Source of the DNA: Streptomyces sp. ICBB 8177 | Lineage (GTDB): Bacteria; Actinomycetota; Actinomycetes; Streptomycetales; Streptomycetaceae | Assembly (NCBI RefSeq): GCF_003144095.1 | Contig: NZ_NSKH01000003.1 | Location: forward strand, 134,086-198,085 | Direction of reading: 5' to 3' | Length of the DNA stretch: 64,000 nt | In this document: positions 38,504-47,900 of the stretch, in pieces | Layout: each line of letters begins with the position of its first letter | Numbering within the stretch: position 1 is the first letter of the stretch | Program-made: the position numbers and the translations under genes | Notes under the pieces: model-generated | Seen by the model: only the letters and a program-made list of their open reading frames with translations | Told to the model about the DNA's origin: nothing | The model's database searches: none

Positions 38504-39442
38504 ATGACCAATCGTAAGACTCGCGTGCGCATGGCACGCATAGCCGCCGGCACGGTGTTCCTCGCCGGCGCGTCCCTGACCGCGGTGGGCACGGCCCAGG
38601 CGGTCGGCCTGACCGCGGGCGGTTCCACGCCCACCACGCTGGCCGCCCCGCAGGACACGGACGGCGGGACGTCGACGGTCGGCGGCGACGCGGTGGGCGG
38701 CACGGTGACCACCGGCGGCGACGCTGCTGTCGGCGGCACGGTGACGACGGGCGGCGACGCTGCTGTCGGCGGCACCGTGACCACGGGTGGTGACGACTCC
38801 ACCGGGGGGACCGTGACCACGGGTGGCGACGACTCCACGGGCGGCTCGGGTACCGGTGGGACCTCGTCGACCGGTGGCGACAACTCCGCCGGAGGCACGG
38901 GTACTGGCGGCACCTCGTCGACCGGCGGCGACAACTCCGCCGGAGGCACGGGTACCGGGGGCACCTCGTCGACCGGCGGCGACAACTCCGCCGGAGGAAC
39001 CGGCACCGGGGGGACCACGTCGACCGGTGGTACCGGAACTGGAGGCACCACCAGCACTGGCGGCTCCTCCTCGACCGGGGGCTCGACCACCGGCGGTGGC
39101 ACCTCCTCGACCGGCGGTTCCTCTTCGACCGGCGGTTCCTCCACCAGTGGTGGTAGCTCGTCCACCGGTGGCGGCACCTCGTCCACCGGTGGCAGCTCGT
39201 CGTCCACCGGTGGCGACAGCACCTGCACGCTGTCCCAGGACAGCGTGACCTGCGGTGGCAACAACGCCAGCACGGACAACACTGCGACGTCCCAGGTCGC
39301 GCAGGGCAAGGCCAAGGAGCAGCTGGCCGAGACCGGCGCGGGCGACACCACGTTCCTGATCGTGGGCGCCGCGACGATGATCGCGGGCGGCATCGCCTTC
39401 CGCGTCATGCCCCGCCTGAGCAGCCGCCGTACGGCGGCCTGA
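38504..39442 (+). CDS. Gly/Ser/Thr-repeat cell-wall protein with LAETG sortase signal
   Basis: A 312-aa secreted protein. The signal peptide (MTNRKTRVRMARIAAGT..., cleavage near AQA at ~31-33) leads into about 190 residues of short repeats such as GGTVTTGGD and GGTGTGGTSSTGGD. A two-cysteine segment (TCTLSQDSVTCGG) follows. The C-terminus is a complete sorting signal: LAETG at 274-278, a hydrophobic stretch and RLSSRR. LAxTG is the motif used by class E sortases in Streptomyces, so the protein should be covalently attached to the wall. It resembles the layout of long chaplins but lacks a recognisable chaplin domain. The ATG at 38504 follows GGGGGTAG. Confidence 0.75.
   Translation: MTNRKTRVRMARIAAGTVFLAGASLTAVGTAQAVGLTAGGSTPTTLAAPQDTDGGTSTVGGDAVGGTVTTGGDAAVGGTVTTGGDAAVGGTVTTGGDDSTGGTVTTGGDDSTGGSGTGGTSSTGGDNSAGGTGTGGTSSTGGDNSAGGTGTGGTSSTGGDNSAGGTGTGGTTSTGGTGTGGTTSTGGSSSTGGSTTGGGTSSTGGSSSTGGSSTSGGSSSTGGGTSSTGGSSSSTGGDSTCTLSQDSVTCGGNNASTDNTATSQVAQGKAKEQLAETGAGDTTFLIVGAATMIAGGIAFRVMPRLSSRRTAA
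38670..39220 (+). repeat. In-frame GC-rich repeats of the wall-protein gene
   Basis: Several families of near-identical 27-48 bp units, for example the unit encoding GGDNSAGGTGTGGTSST, occur head to tail. All are in frame. Copy number is likely to vary between strains. Confidence 0.85.
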
Positions 39443-39461
39443 CCGGCTGAGCACGGAAGAG

Positions 39462-39496
39462 GCCCGGCCCGGTGCGGCTGACGCACCGGGCCGGGC
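39462..39496. terminator. Terminator between wall-protein gene and LamG-protein gene
   Basis: A 15-bp perfect stem (39462-39476 with 39482-39496), 5-nt loop, followed on the plus strand by TTTCGTGT. It separates the convergent genes ending at 39442 and 39531. Confidence 0.85.
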
Positions 39497-39530
39497 TTTC
39501 GTGTGCTTGACGGTTACATCCCGGCCCGCC

Positions 39531-42500
39531 TCATTGCAGGTGCTCGTCGAGGGCGGAGACCTGGAAGGAGTCGAGCGCGTAGTTCCACATCTGAACGTGG
39601 CTGATCAGGCCAGGGAAGTAGTGGGTGTCGCTCCCGTCGGTCCTGTCTCGCCCGACGGTGAGAGGCCCTGAGGCCTTCCACGACGACACATTGCTTACGG
39701 TGGCGGCCAGCGTGCCGTTGACGTAGAGCTGGGCCGTTTTGGTTTGGGCGTCGTACACCCCGACCAGGTGGGTCCAGGTGTTCGCCGTGATCCCGGCTGA
39801 GTAGGCGTTGCTGAACGACGCCGGTGTGGCATCCGACGACGGGACTGCGAAGTCCCACCCAGTGTTGTCACAGACAAGGGAGAAGGCGCTCTGCTGGTCA
39901 CCGGTCTGCGCGGCCACGGTGGCGATGCCTGTGGGCAACGAGGAGAGCTTCGCCCAAGCGGACACGGAGTAGCTTTGCGATGTGTCAAGAACCGGAGCGC
40001 TGGTCGCCGCGTACGCCGTGCTGCCGTCGAAGGACGCCACCTCGCCCTGAGTGCCGTCGTCTGCCCAGGTGACCGCGCCACTGAGAGCGAGCGGACTGGC
40101 TCCGGCGGTCGGGTCGCCCACCATCGAGGCGGTGTCCGTCGCCGCCGTGTCGCTCGCGGTGGTGAGGCCGTTGCCGTCGTTCAGTTCCCACGAGTCATGA
40201 GGTGACAGGATGGTGGCGGCTTCCGCCGCGTACCCGTTGGAGTTCAGGTTGACGTGGTCGCCCGTGTCCACTTGGGAGTTGAGCTTCTCCTCGTCGTCAG
40301 TGGTGTCGGGGACGGCCACCGCTTGGTCGAAGTCGGCGAAGTACACCGCGGGGGTGGACCATGGACTGCCGACGTTCCCACCGCCCAGCCATGCGTTCAC
40401 GTTGGTGCGGTAGCCGTCGACCGTCGAGGTGCAGGGATCGTTGAGCGACGTGCTGTCGCCCGGGTATCCGTCACAGGGCGTCAGCGACGCGAGGGTGGTG
40501 GAGACGCCCCAGCCCTGTAGCTGCTGGACGAGCGCCGTGTAGCCGTTCGCCTCCAAGTCCTCGTCGCTGCGGCCTCCCAAGAGGTCCTCCAGGCCTTCCG
40601 TGACGATCACCTCTCCGAGCCCGGGCTGATCGAGTATGTCGCGATCGATGCGCGACAACGCGGCCGCGCCGCCGACGCGTGCGCCGGAGGCGTTCGGTTC
40701 GGGGAAGTCGGTCATGAGCTCGTTGGCCTGGATCCCTTCCGCGATCGTGCTGTAAGAGTCCGGCGATGTGGGCACGGTGTCGTCCATGATGTCCGGGATT
40801 CGGTACCCGTTCGCCTGGGCCTTCGAGTTGGCCTGGATCGGGTCCACGAGCCCGTCTCCGAGCACGGCCTGCGTAGGCATGTTGTCCGTCGTCACGTCGA
40901 GGTCGGTCAGAAGGTCGGTGAACGAGCCGTCCGTCGTGCCGGTGCCGGTGAACGGCGTCAGGGTGGTGTTCGTCGTCAGGTCGCCAGACCCGGGAGCGGT
41001 GATCATCTGGTAGGTCGTGTTCGCGTACGCGTGTTGTACGAGGTAGGGCACGGAGTTGGACAGGTAGAAGGAGACGAGCAGGTACCGGTTCTGCGGCACT
41101 GGGTAGGTCAGTGGATCGCTGTAGACCATCCCGCCCGCCGGGATCGCCACGGACGTGCTGCCGCCGAACGTCAGCGTCGTGGGTGTCGACGTGGGAGTTC
41201 CGTTGATGTGGAACTCGGTGGTGGACGAGTCCGTCGCCACGGTGGCGTGCCCGATCGACAGTTTCTCGGTGCCGAGCGCGTTGTCCAGCTTGATCCTCAC
41301 GACGTTCCCGGAGACGGAGGGCTTCACCGCGACGCGGAAGGTCTGGTTGCCGAATCCGCTTCCGTTGAGGTTGTACTCGCCGTCGTTCGGGCTTGCCCAA
41401 GCCCCCGTCCAGCTCCGGCCGTTGGGAGCCGCGACCGTGGAGCCGTCAGCCTTGGGGGTGCCGGTGGTCGTGTCGCGCGTCGCCATTCCGAAGATGTGCA
41501 ATGCCGGTGTGTTGTTGTCGGCGGACTGCGACACGTCCGGCAGAGTCACCGACGCGATGGTCTTCGACGGGTCGAGGGGAACGGCGAAAGAGTAGATCTT
41601 CGGTTGCTTGGTCGTGTCCGTCGACTGCCCCGAGGGAGTGTTCCAGTGGGGCAGACAGGCGCCCGACAGAGTGGAGGGCCCCGTGATCCAGTCCGGCACC
41701 GTCAGGTCGTAGGACGCCGTCGTCCCGTCCGTGTACGTGATCAACCCCGCGGCGGGGCATGCCTGGCCCGCGTCCGTGCCCGAGAAGCAGTACGACCCCG
41801 TCACCGCCGTGCCCTCGGGCACGTACGGCGCGGTCGCGTCGCCGCTGATGGCTCCCGGGTCCTGGGCCGTGGCATGGGTGGACGTCGCCAGGAACATCAG
41901 CGCGTTGCCCGAACCACCGTAGGTGATGGTCTGGTTGGCGGCCAGGACGTTGTCCTTCTGGCCTGAGCCGTACGCGGGCAGCGTGAACGTGGCGCCGTCG
42001 ATGGTGACCTTGCCGCCGCTGTTCCAGCCGGACGTCGTCAGGTCCCCGGCGGAGTAGCTGTCGGAGCCGTCCGCGTCTCCCGCCGAGGTGTTCGTGTCGG
42101 CGGTGATCGCGGTGTTGTCGAAGCAGGCCGCGAGGCTCGCGCAGGTCTTCGCGGCGTGGTTGGCGGCGACGAATCCGTAGCCGTACGCACCGGACACGTC
42201 GATGTCGCCGGCCGCGTCCACGGAGTAGACCCACAAGGTGTGCGGGCCGGGGGAGGGCGGGGCGATGGAGATCGTGGCGGTGTTGCCGCCGGCGGCGACC
42301 ACCTCACTGGCCGGCGGGTTGCTGGTCGCCGGAGGCGTGTCCAGGCGGTAGACGAACTTCGACACGCTCGTCCCGCCGCCCGCGGTCAGGGTGAACTGTC
42401 CCGACGTGCCGGCCGCGGCGCCCGTGGCGCCGTCAGCGCCGTTGTTGGTCTGCGGGTACAGGCCGTCCTTGGAGCTGACAACGGGGGTGTCGGGTGCCGT

Positions 42501-44504
42501 GGGCTCCGCGGTGAAGTGGCAGACGGACGAGTAGGCACTGGTGTCCTCGCCGTCGGTCACCCTGGCCTGCCAGTCGACGACCTGCCCGCTGGTCAGCGAG
42601 GAGATGAAGCTCGCCGGCAGGCTGTACGCCGCGTAGCTGCCGCTGGCGAGGTTGTCACCGCTGACCCCGGTGGCCTTGGTGGACGAGCCGTCGACCCAGT
42701 ACTGGAAGGTGGCCTGGAGCTTGTCGCCGTCCGGGTCGGAGACCTTGGCCTTCAGCACCGGCGGCGTGCTGGCGATCGTCTTGCCCATGTACGGGTAGGG
42801 GGCCGAGGTGTCGCAGGCCGCGTTGTCGGCACCGGAGACGGCCGCCATGGTGGCGGGTGTGGGCGTCGCCGGGACGCGGTTGAACTGGATCTCCAGGGCC
42901 GGGTTGTGGGCGAAGCGGGAGAATCCGTCGTCGTCATGGCGGGACTCGGCCGAGTCCTCGGACAGGGTGGCCGTGAACGACGACGAGTGGCCGGCCGCGT
43001 CGTCCTTGATCGGGGCCAGGACGTTGAAGCCCTCGCTGACGCTGCCGCTGCTGGGGCAGTGCGTCGGGTTGTACGCGCGGCCGAAGTCCGTCGACGTCGA
43101 GTAACTGTTGTACCCGGGGCGGTTGTTCCAGTCCGTTCCGGACCCGATGCCCTTGGACCAGTGCAGGTTGACCGTGTAGGAGCCCGCGGTGCACGACGCC
43201 GAGTAGACCTCGGTGGCCTTCACCGTGGCGCTGTTGATGTGCGCGCCCCACAGGAGCGAGGGCAGGTTCCACTGGTAGAGGGCGTGTTCGTCGCCGGTGT
43301 CGCAGTCGCCCTCGATCCAGCCGTTGTACCCGACGCCCAGGTAGCCGTCGTCGGCCCTGTCGGAGGACTCGTCGTAGAACGACGTGCTGGAGCAGCCCTG
43401 CTTGACCTCGTCGAAGGCGGGCGCCGCAGGGTCTTCCGGGTGCCAGTTGAACGTGGGGTCGATGTAGACGGGGTACGCGGTGGAGCGCGCGGCCAGCAAG
43501 GAGCCGCTGGGCTTCAGCGACAGCGCGTTCCCCGACACCTCGGCGCCCACCGGCGCGACCCGGGCGGCGAGCCCGGGGTGGCCCGGGTCGGACGCGTCGG
43601 CGGCGACCCCGCTGCGGGAGGCGCCCTTGGCCGCCGTCAGCCGGGTGTTGGAGTCCCACATCAGGGGGCTCGCGGCGTCCAGCAGGTCCCGGCCCCGCTC
43701 GTCCACGACGCTGAGGGCGCCGTTGCCGGTGGAGGCGAGACGGCCGCCGGACACGTGTGTGGTCATGCGCAGATCGCGTACCGCCGGGTTCGCCGCGGCC
43801 TTGGCGTCGTGGACGACCAGGGTGTCGGAGAAGCCGCCGGTGGCGGTCGCCGTCATCACGAGGTCAACCGAGGGCAGCACGGAACGGTACGTGGCGGTGG
43901 AGCCGTCGACCACCGGCTTCGGCAGCCTGCCGGGCCAGGACAGCGCCAGCGTGGTGCCGCCGGAACGTGTGGTGACCAGGGGACCGCTGCCGCCCGGCGA
44001 GAAGGAGACGGTGCCGTAGGCCGTCGCCGCCGGGGACCACGAGCCGTCCGCTCCCTGGCGGAGGGACAGGCTGACCGGTACCCAGGAACCGTGTTGGCGG
44101 GTGCGGACCGGCTCGGGACTGGAGGTCAGTTCGAAGCCGCCGCGCGGGTTCGCGGTCACCTGCTGCACGGGGGTGGTCAGCGCGTCGACCACGGCCGTCT
44201 TGCCGCTGCCGGCCGCCCGCGCCGCCGCCGAGGCCATGGCCGAGTCCTGCCCTGCCGTCGCCCCGTAACCGTCGGAAAGCGGCCGCAGGTTGGACGTGCT
44301 CCCGCCGGAACGCGGCTCCGGCGCGGGTTGGCCGGACTCGTACCGGGGGTGCTGTGCGGCGGGCGCGCTGACCGCGTGCGCGGCCGGCAGCCCCAGCGGG
44401 CCGATCAGGAGGGCCGCTGTCAGTCCCGCGGTGACTCTGCCGCGTCTGCGTCTTGGTCGCGTCCCGGGTCTCGGGGTCGTGTGCATCGTGGTGCCAGCTC
44501 CCAT
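39531..44504 (-). CDS. Giant secreted protein with degenerate SGNH-hydrolase-like region and C-terminal LamG-like domain
   Basis: A 1657-aa protein with an Arg-rich signal peptide (about residues 1-44, AHA-V) and no membrane anchor. Residues ~90-350 resemble the N-terminal beta region of actinobacterial RHS-associated proteins, followed by a DNRLRE-like beta domain and Ig-like segments (~570-770). Residues ~1210-1430 align by eye with SGNH/GDSL esterases, but the catalytic positions are changed: GDS to G-D-G1218, oxyanion Gly to A1260, Asn to E1306, His to N1419. The last ~200 residues are a LamG/concanavalin-like fold (NTWTHLVGVYD, LYVNGTLAA). Starts at 44504 (ATG) or 44486 (ATG, MHTTPRPG). 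It is divergent from the RHS toxin gene, and such pairs recur in Streptomyces. Confidence 0.8.
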   Translation of the reverse strand: MGAGTTMHTTPRPGTRPRRRRGRVTAGLTAALLIGPLGLPAAHAVSAPAAQHPRYESGQPAPEPRSGGSTSNLRPLSDGYGATAGQDSAMASAAARAAGSGKTAVVDALTTPVQQVTANPRGGFELTSSPEPVRTRQHGSWVPVSLSLRQGADGSWSPAATAYGTVSFSPGGSGPLVTTRSGGTTLALSWPGRLPKPVVDGSTATYRSVLPSVDLVMTATATGGFSDTLVVHDAKAAANPAVRDLRMTTHVSGGRLASTGNGALSVVDERGRDLLDAASPLMWDSNTRLTAAKGASRSGVAADASDPGHPGLAARVAPVGAEVSGNALSLKPSGSLLAARSTAYPVYIDPTFNWHPEDPAAPAFDEVKQGCSSTSFYDESSDRADDGYLGVGYNGWIEGDCDTGDEHALYQWNLPSLLWGAHINSATVKATEVYSASCTAGSYTVNLHWSKGIGSGTDWNNRPGYNSYSTSTDFGRAYNPTHCPSSGSVSEGFNVLAPIKDDAAGHSSSFTATLSEDSAESRHDDDGFSRFAHNPALEIQFNRVPATPTPATMAAVSGADNAACDTSAPYPYMGKTIASTPPVLKAKVSDPDGDKLQATFQYWVDGSSTKATGVSGDNLASGSYAAYSLPASFISSLTSGQVVDWQARVTDGEDTSAYSSVCHFTAEPTAPDTPVVSSKDGLYPQTNNGADGATGAAAGTSGQFTLTAGGGTSVSKFVYRLDTPPATSNPPASEVVAAGGNTATISIAPPSPGPHTLWVYSVDAAGDIDVSGAYGYGFVAANHAAKTCASLAACFDNTAITADTNTSAGDADGSDSYSAGDLTTSGWNSGGKVTIDGATFTLPAYGSGQKDNVLAANQTITYGGSGNALMFLATSTHATAQDPGAISGDATAPYVPEGTAVTGSYCFSGTDAGQACPAAGLITYTDGTTASYDLTVPDWITGPSTLSGACLPHWNTPSGQSTDTTKQPKIYSFAVPLDPSKTIASVTLPDVSQSADNNTPALHIFGMATRDTTTGTPKADGSTVAAPNGRSWTGAWASPNDGEYNLNGSGFGNQTFRVAVKPSVSGNVVRIKLDNALGTEKLSIGHATVATDSSTTEFHINGTPTSTPTTLTFGGSTSVAIPAGGMVYSDPLTYPVPQNRYLLVSFYLSNSVPYLVQHAYANTTYQMITAPGSGDLTTNTTLTPFTGTGTTDGSFTDLLTDLDVTTDNMPTQAVLGDGLVDPIQANSKAQANGYRIPDIMDDTVPTSPDSYSTIAEGIQANELMTDFPEPNASGARVGGAAALSRIDRDILDQPGLGEVIVTEGLEDLLGGRSDEDLEANGYTALVQQLQGWGVSTTLASLTPCDGYPGDSTSLNDPCTSTVDGYRTNVNAWLGGGNVGSPWSTPAVYFADFDQAVAVPDTTDDEEKLNSQVDTGDHVNLNSNGYAAEAATILSPHDSWELNDGNGLTTASDTAATDTASMVGDPTAGASPLALSGAVTWADDGTQGEVASFDGSTAYAATSAPVLDTSQSYSVSAWAKLSSLPTGIATVAAQTGDQQSAFSLVCDNTGWDFAVPSSDATPASFSNAYSAGITANTWTHLVGVYDAQTKTAQLYVNGTLAATVSNVSSWKASGPLTVGRDRTDGSDTHYFPGLISHVQMWNYALDSFQVSALDEHLQ

Positions 44505-44928
44505 GCGGTGCTCATCGGGCCGGAGGGTCCGGTCGCTCCCGAAGCTAGGAGCGGGCCGGTGCCCGTGTCAGCGCGCGTCCACTGCCCACATGGGGGGTTG
44601 ATGTGCATTGTGCAGTAAGTGTGCTGGTTCTGTAGAGGTAAAAGTCTTTTCAAGAGCGTCAAGTGTCCGGTTGACGACGTTGGGCGATCGACCACCAACC
44701 GCCAAGCGACCGATTCCATGGCCCTGTTGACCGGTGATCCGGTCAGCGGTGACGACTTTTGCGGCAGTTGTGCCGTATGGGTCGGCGGGAACCCGCCAAC
44801 TTCACTGCGGTGAAAGCGCGGCACCGGTAAAGAGTCCGTCCGCAGTTGGTTGCAAAAGGCTCCAGAAGGTGAGGGGTTGGTAGCTTCCCGTCGACCTTTG
44901 ATCACGGGCGGGCTGGGGGGAACACACG
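44505..44928. other. 424-bp AT-richer divergent promoter region
   Basis: Lies between the LamG protein gene and the RHS gene. It is AT-richer than its surroundings, especially 44600-44680. It contains a palindrome (44728-44745) and several TTGAC-like hexamers (about 44663 and 44726). A strong GGGGGG ribosome site ends 8 nt before the RHS start. No gene is seen. Shared control of the two genes from this region is plausible. Confidence 0.45.
44728..44745. promoter_or_regulatory. 18-bp palindrome TGACCGG-N4-CCGGTCA
   Basis: Perfect 7-bp arms around TGAT in the divergent region between the two giant secreted-protein genes. It has the length and symmetry of a dimeric repressor operator; no regulator gene is adjacent. 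Confidence 0.45.
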
Positions 44929-47900
44929 GTGACGTCACGCGGGAGCACGCACAGACCCGGACTCTTCGGGGACCCGCGTCGGCCGTCATGCGCCACACCC
45001 CTGTGGCGTTCGGCGGTCGCGCTGCTCGTCCTCGCCCTGCTGAGCTACCTGTCGCAACTCACGGCGCCGGCCGAGGCCGCGACGGCGCACCGCCGCCCGC
45101 CGGTCGCGGCCAAGGACAAACCCGTCCCCGTCACCCCGGTCACGTCGCACTACCAGCGGCCGAAGACGATGCCCGCCTACCGCTCGTCCCCGGTGACCTG
45201 GCCGACCGGGCAGGCGAAGGTCACCCTCGGGCAGACGACCGCCTCCGGGCAGAAGGACTCGACGTCCTCTGACTCGGCCACCCCGGACGGCACGGCTCGC
45301 GGCGCCAGGGCGGGCGCCCTGCCCGTCTGGCTGTCGGCGCCCGCCTCGCACGGCCGCGCCGCCTCTCACTCCGCCCCGTCGCCCTCCACCTCCGCGCCGG
45401 CGGCATCCCCGGCCGTGGACGTCGACGTCCTGCCCCGCGACCGCGCCACGGCGGTCGGCACCAACGGCGTGCTGTTCACCCTGAACCGGGCGGACGCGGG
45501 CCGGGCGGGGGCGAACGTCGGGGTCACCTTCGACTACTCCTCGTTCATCTCGGCCTTCGGCGGCGACTGGGCATCGCGGCTGCGCCTGGTCACGCTGCCC
45601 GCCTGCGCCCTGACCACCCCCACGCTCGCCTCCTGCCGTACCGAGACCCCGGTCGCCTCGTCGAACGACGCTTCCACGCACACCCTGACCGCCGACGTGA
45701 CGCTGTCCGGCGCCAAGGGCGGGACCGCGGCCGGCCCGGCCACCGGGTCGCGCGCCTCCGCCGCGGTGCTGACCGAGGCCGCCGGGGCGTCCCGGGTGCT
45801 GGCCGCCACCTCCGCGCCGGGCGGTGGCGGTGGCGACTTCACCGCGACCTCCCTGTCGCCCTCCAGCTCCTGGCAGGCGGGCGGCAGTTCGGACGCGTTC
45901 CAGTGGTCGTACCCGATCAGCGTGCCGAGCGTGCCCGGCGGGCTCGCGCCGAAGATCGCGCTCAGCTACGACTCCCAGTCCCAGGACGGCCTCACCTCGT
46001 CCACCAACAACCAGGCCTCCTGGGTCGGCGACGGCTTCGACTACGACCCCGGCTTCATCGAACGCTCCTACCAGTCCTGCGAACGCAACCCCTCGGGACC
46101 GACCAAGACCGCGGACAACTGCTGGTCCGACGACAACACCATCACGCTCTCGCTCAACGGCACCTCGGCGACGCTCGTCAAGGACGACACCACCGGCACC
46201 TGGCACGCGGAACACGACGGCGACGAACGCGTCCAGTACAAGACCGGGGCGGTCAACGGCGCCCAGAACGGCGAGTACTGGGTGGTCACCACCGACGACG
46301 GGACCCAGTACTACTTCGGCCTGAACCAGTTGCCCGGCTACGCCTCGGGCGACACCGCCACCAACTCGGTCTGGACCGAGCCGGTGTACGCCACCGCCTC
46401 CGGCCAGCCCTGCTACAACACCACCTTCGCCAACTCCTGGTGCCAGCAGGCCTACCGCTGGAACCTCGACTACGTCGTCGACCCGCACCAGGACGCCATC
46501 TCGTACTTCTACACCACGGACACCGGCTACTACGCGCGGGACAACGGCACGACCGCCGACACCTCCTACACGCGCGACGGCTACCTGGGCAAGATCCAGT
46601 ACGGCCAGCGGGCGGGCCAGGTGTACACGACCTCGCCGGCCGCCCAGGTCACGTTCAAGGTCAACGGCAGGTGCGACACGTCGCAGAGCGGCTGTGCCAC
46701 CTCGGGGCTCATCTCGTCCAGCGCGGCGCAGTGGCCCGACGTGCCCTACGACCTCAACTGCGCGAACGGCAAGGCCTGTTCGGTCACCTCGCCGACGTTC
46801 TGGTCGGAGAACGAACTGACCACCATCCAGACGCAGGCACTGGTCGGCACCACCGAGACCGATGTCGACTCCTGGAGCCTGGCCCACACCTTCCCGGCGA
46901 CCGGTGACTCGACCACGCCCTCCCTGTGGCTGTCCACCATCACCCGCACCGGGCAGGACACCACCGGCGGCGGTTCCACCGCGCCCCTCACGATGCCGCC
47001 CGTCACACTGACCGGCACGGCGCTGTCCAACCGCGTCGACGTCACCGACGGGTACCCGCCGATCACCCGGCACCGCCTCAACGGCATCACCACCGAGACC
47101 GGCGAGATCATCGACGTCGCCTACTCGTCCGCCGCCTGCGGTTCCGGCACCCCGTCCGACGCCAGTCAGAACACCAGCCTGTGCTACCCGGCCTACTGGA
47201 CGCCCGCCGGAGTCACCTCCCCCGAGGAGGACTGGTTCAACAAGTACATCGTCACCGGTGTCACCCAGCAGGACCCCACCGGCGGTGGTGTGAACGACAC
47301 CATCACCACCCACTACCAACCGGTGGGAACGCCCGCCTGGCACTACGACGACAACCCGCTCACCCCCACCGCCCAGCGCACCTGGAACCAGTGGCGCGGC
47401 TACCAGGGGATGAAGGTCACCACCGGCACGGCGCCCGACCCGGTGACCGAGACCGACTACACCTACTTCCGCGGCATGGACGGTGACACGCTGCCCGGCG
47501 GCGCCACCCGGTCGGCGACGGTCACCGACTCGCGCAAGGACACCGCGGTCACCGACTCCGAGCAGTACACCGGCACGACGTACGAGACGATCCAGTACGA
47601 CGGCGCGGGCAGCGGCAAGGTCGTCACCGACACGATCACCGACCCGTGGTCGTCCGCGGCGACCGCCACCCACAAACTCGGCGCGGGACTGCCGGACCAG
47701 GTCGCGTACATCACCGGCGAGGCCAAACAGCGCGTCTACACACCGCTGTCCAGCGGCTCCACCCGGGAGACCGAGGTCTACTACACCCACGACAGCCGCG
47801 GCCGGGTGACCCAGACCGAGGACCTCGGCGACGCCGCCGTCGCCTCCGACGACCTGTGCACCACGGTCACCTACGACGACAACACCGACGCCTGGATCCT

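Noticed and set aside
38670-39220. Regular repeats that could suggest a CRISPR array
   Set aside because: The repeats are contiguous, in frame, and encode Gly/Ser/Thr units; there are no unique spacers and no cas genes.
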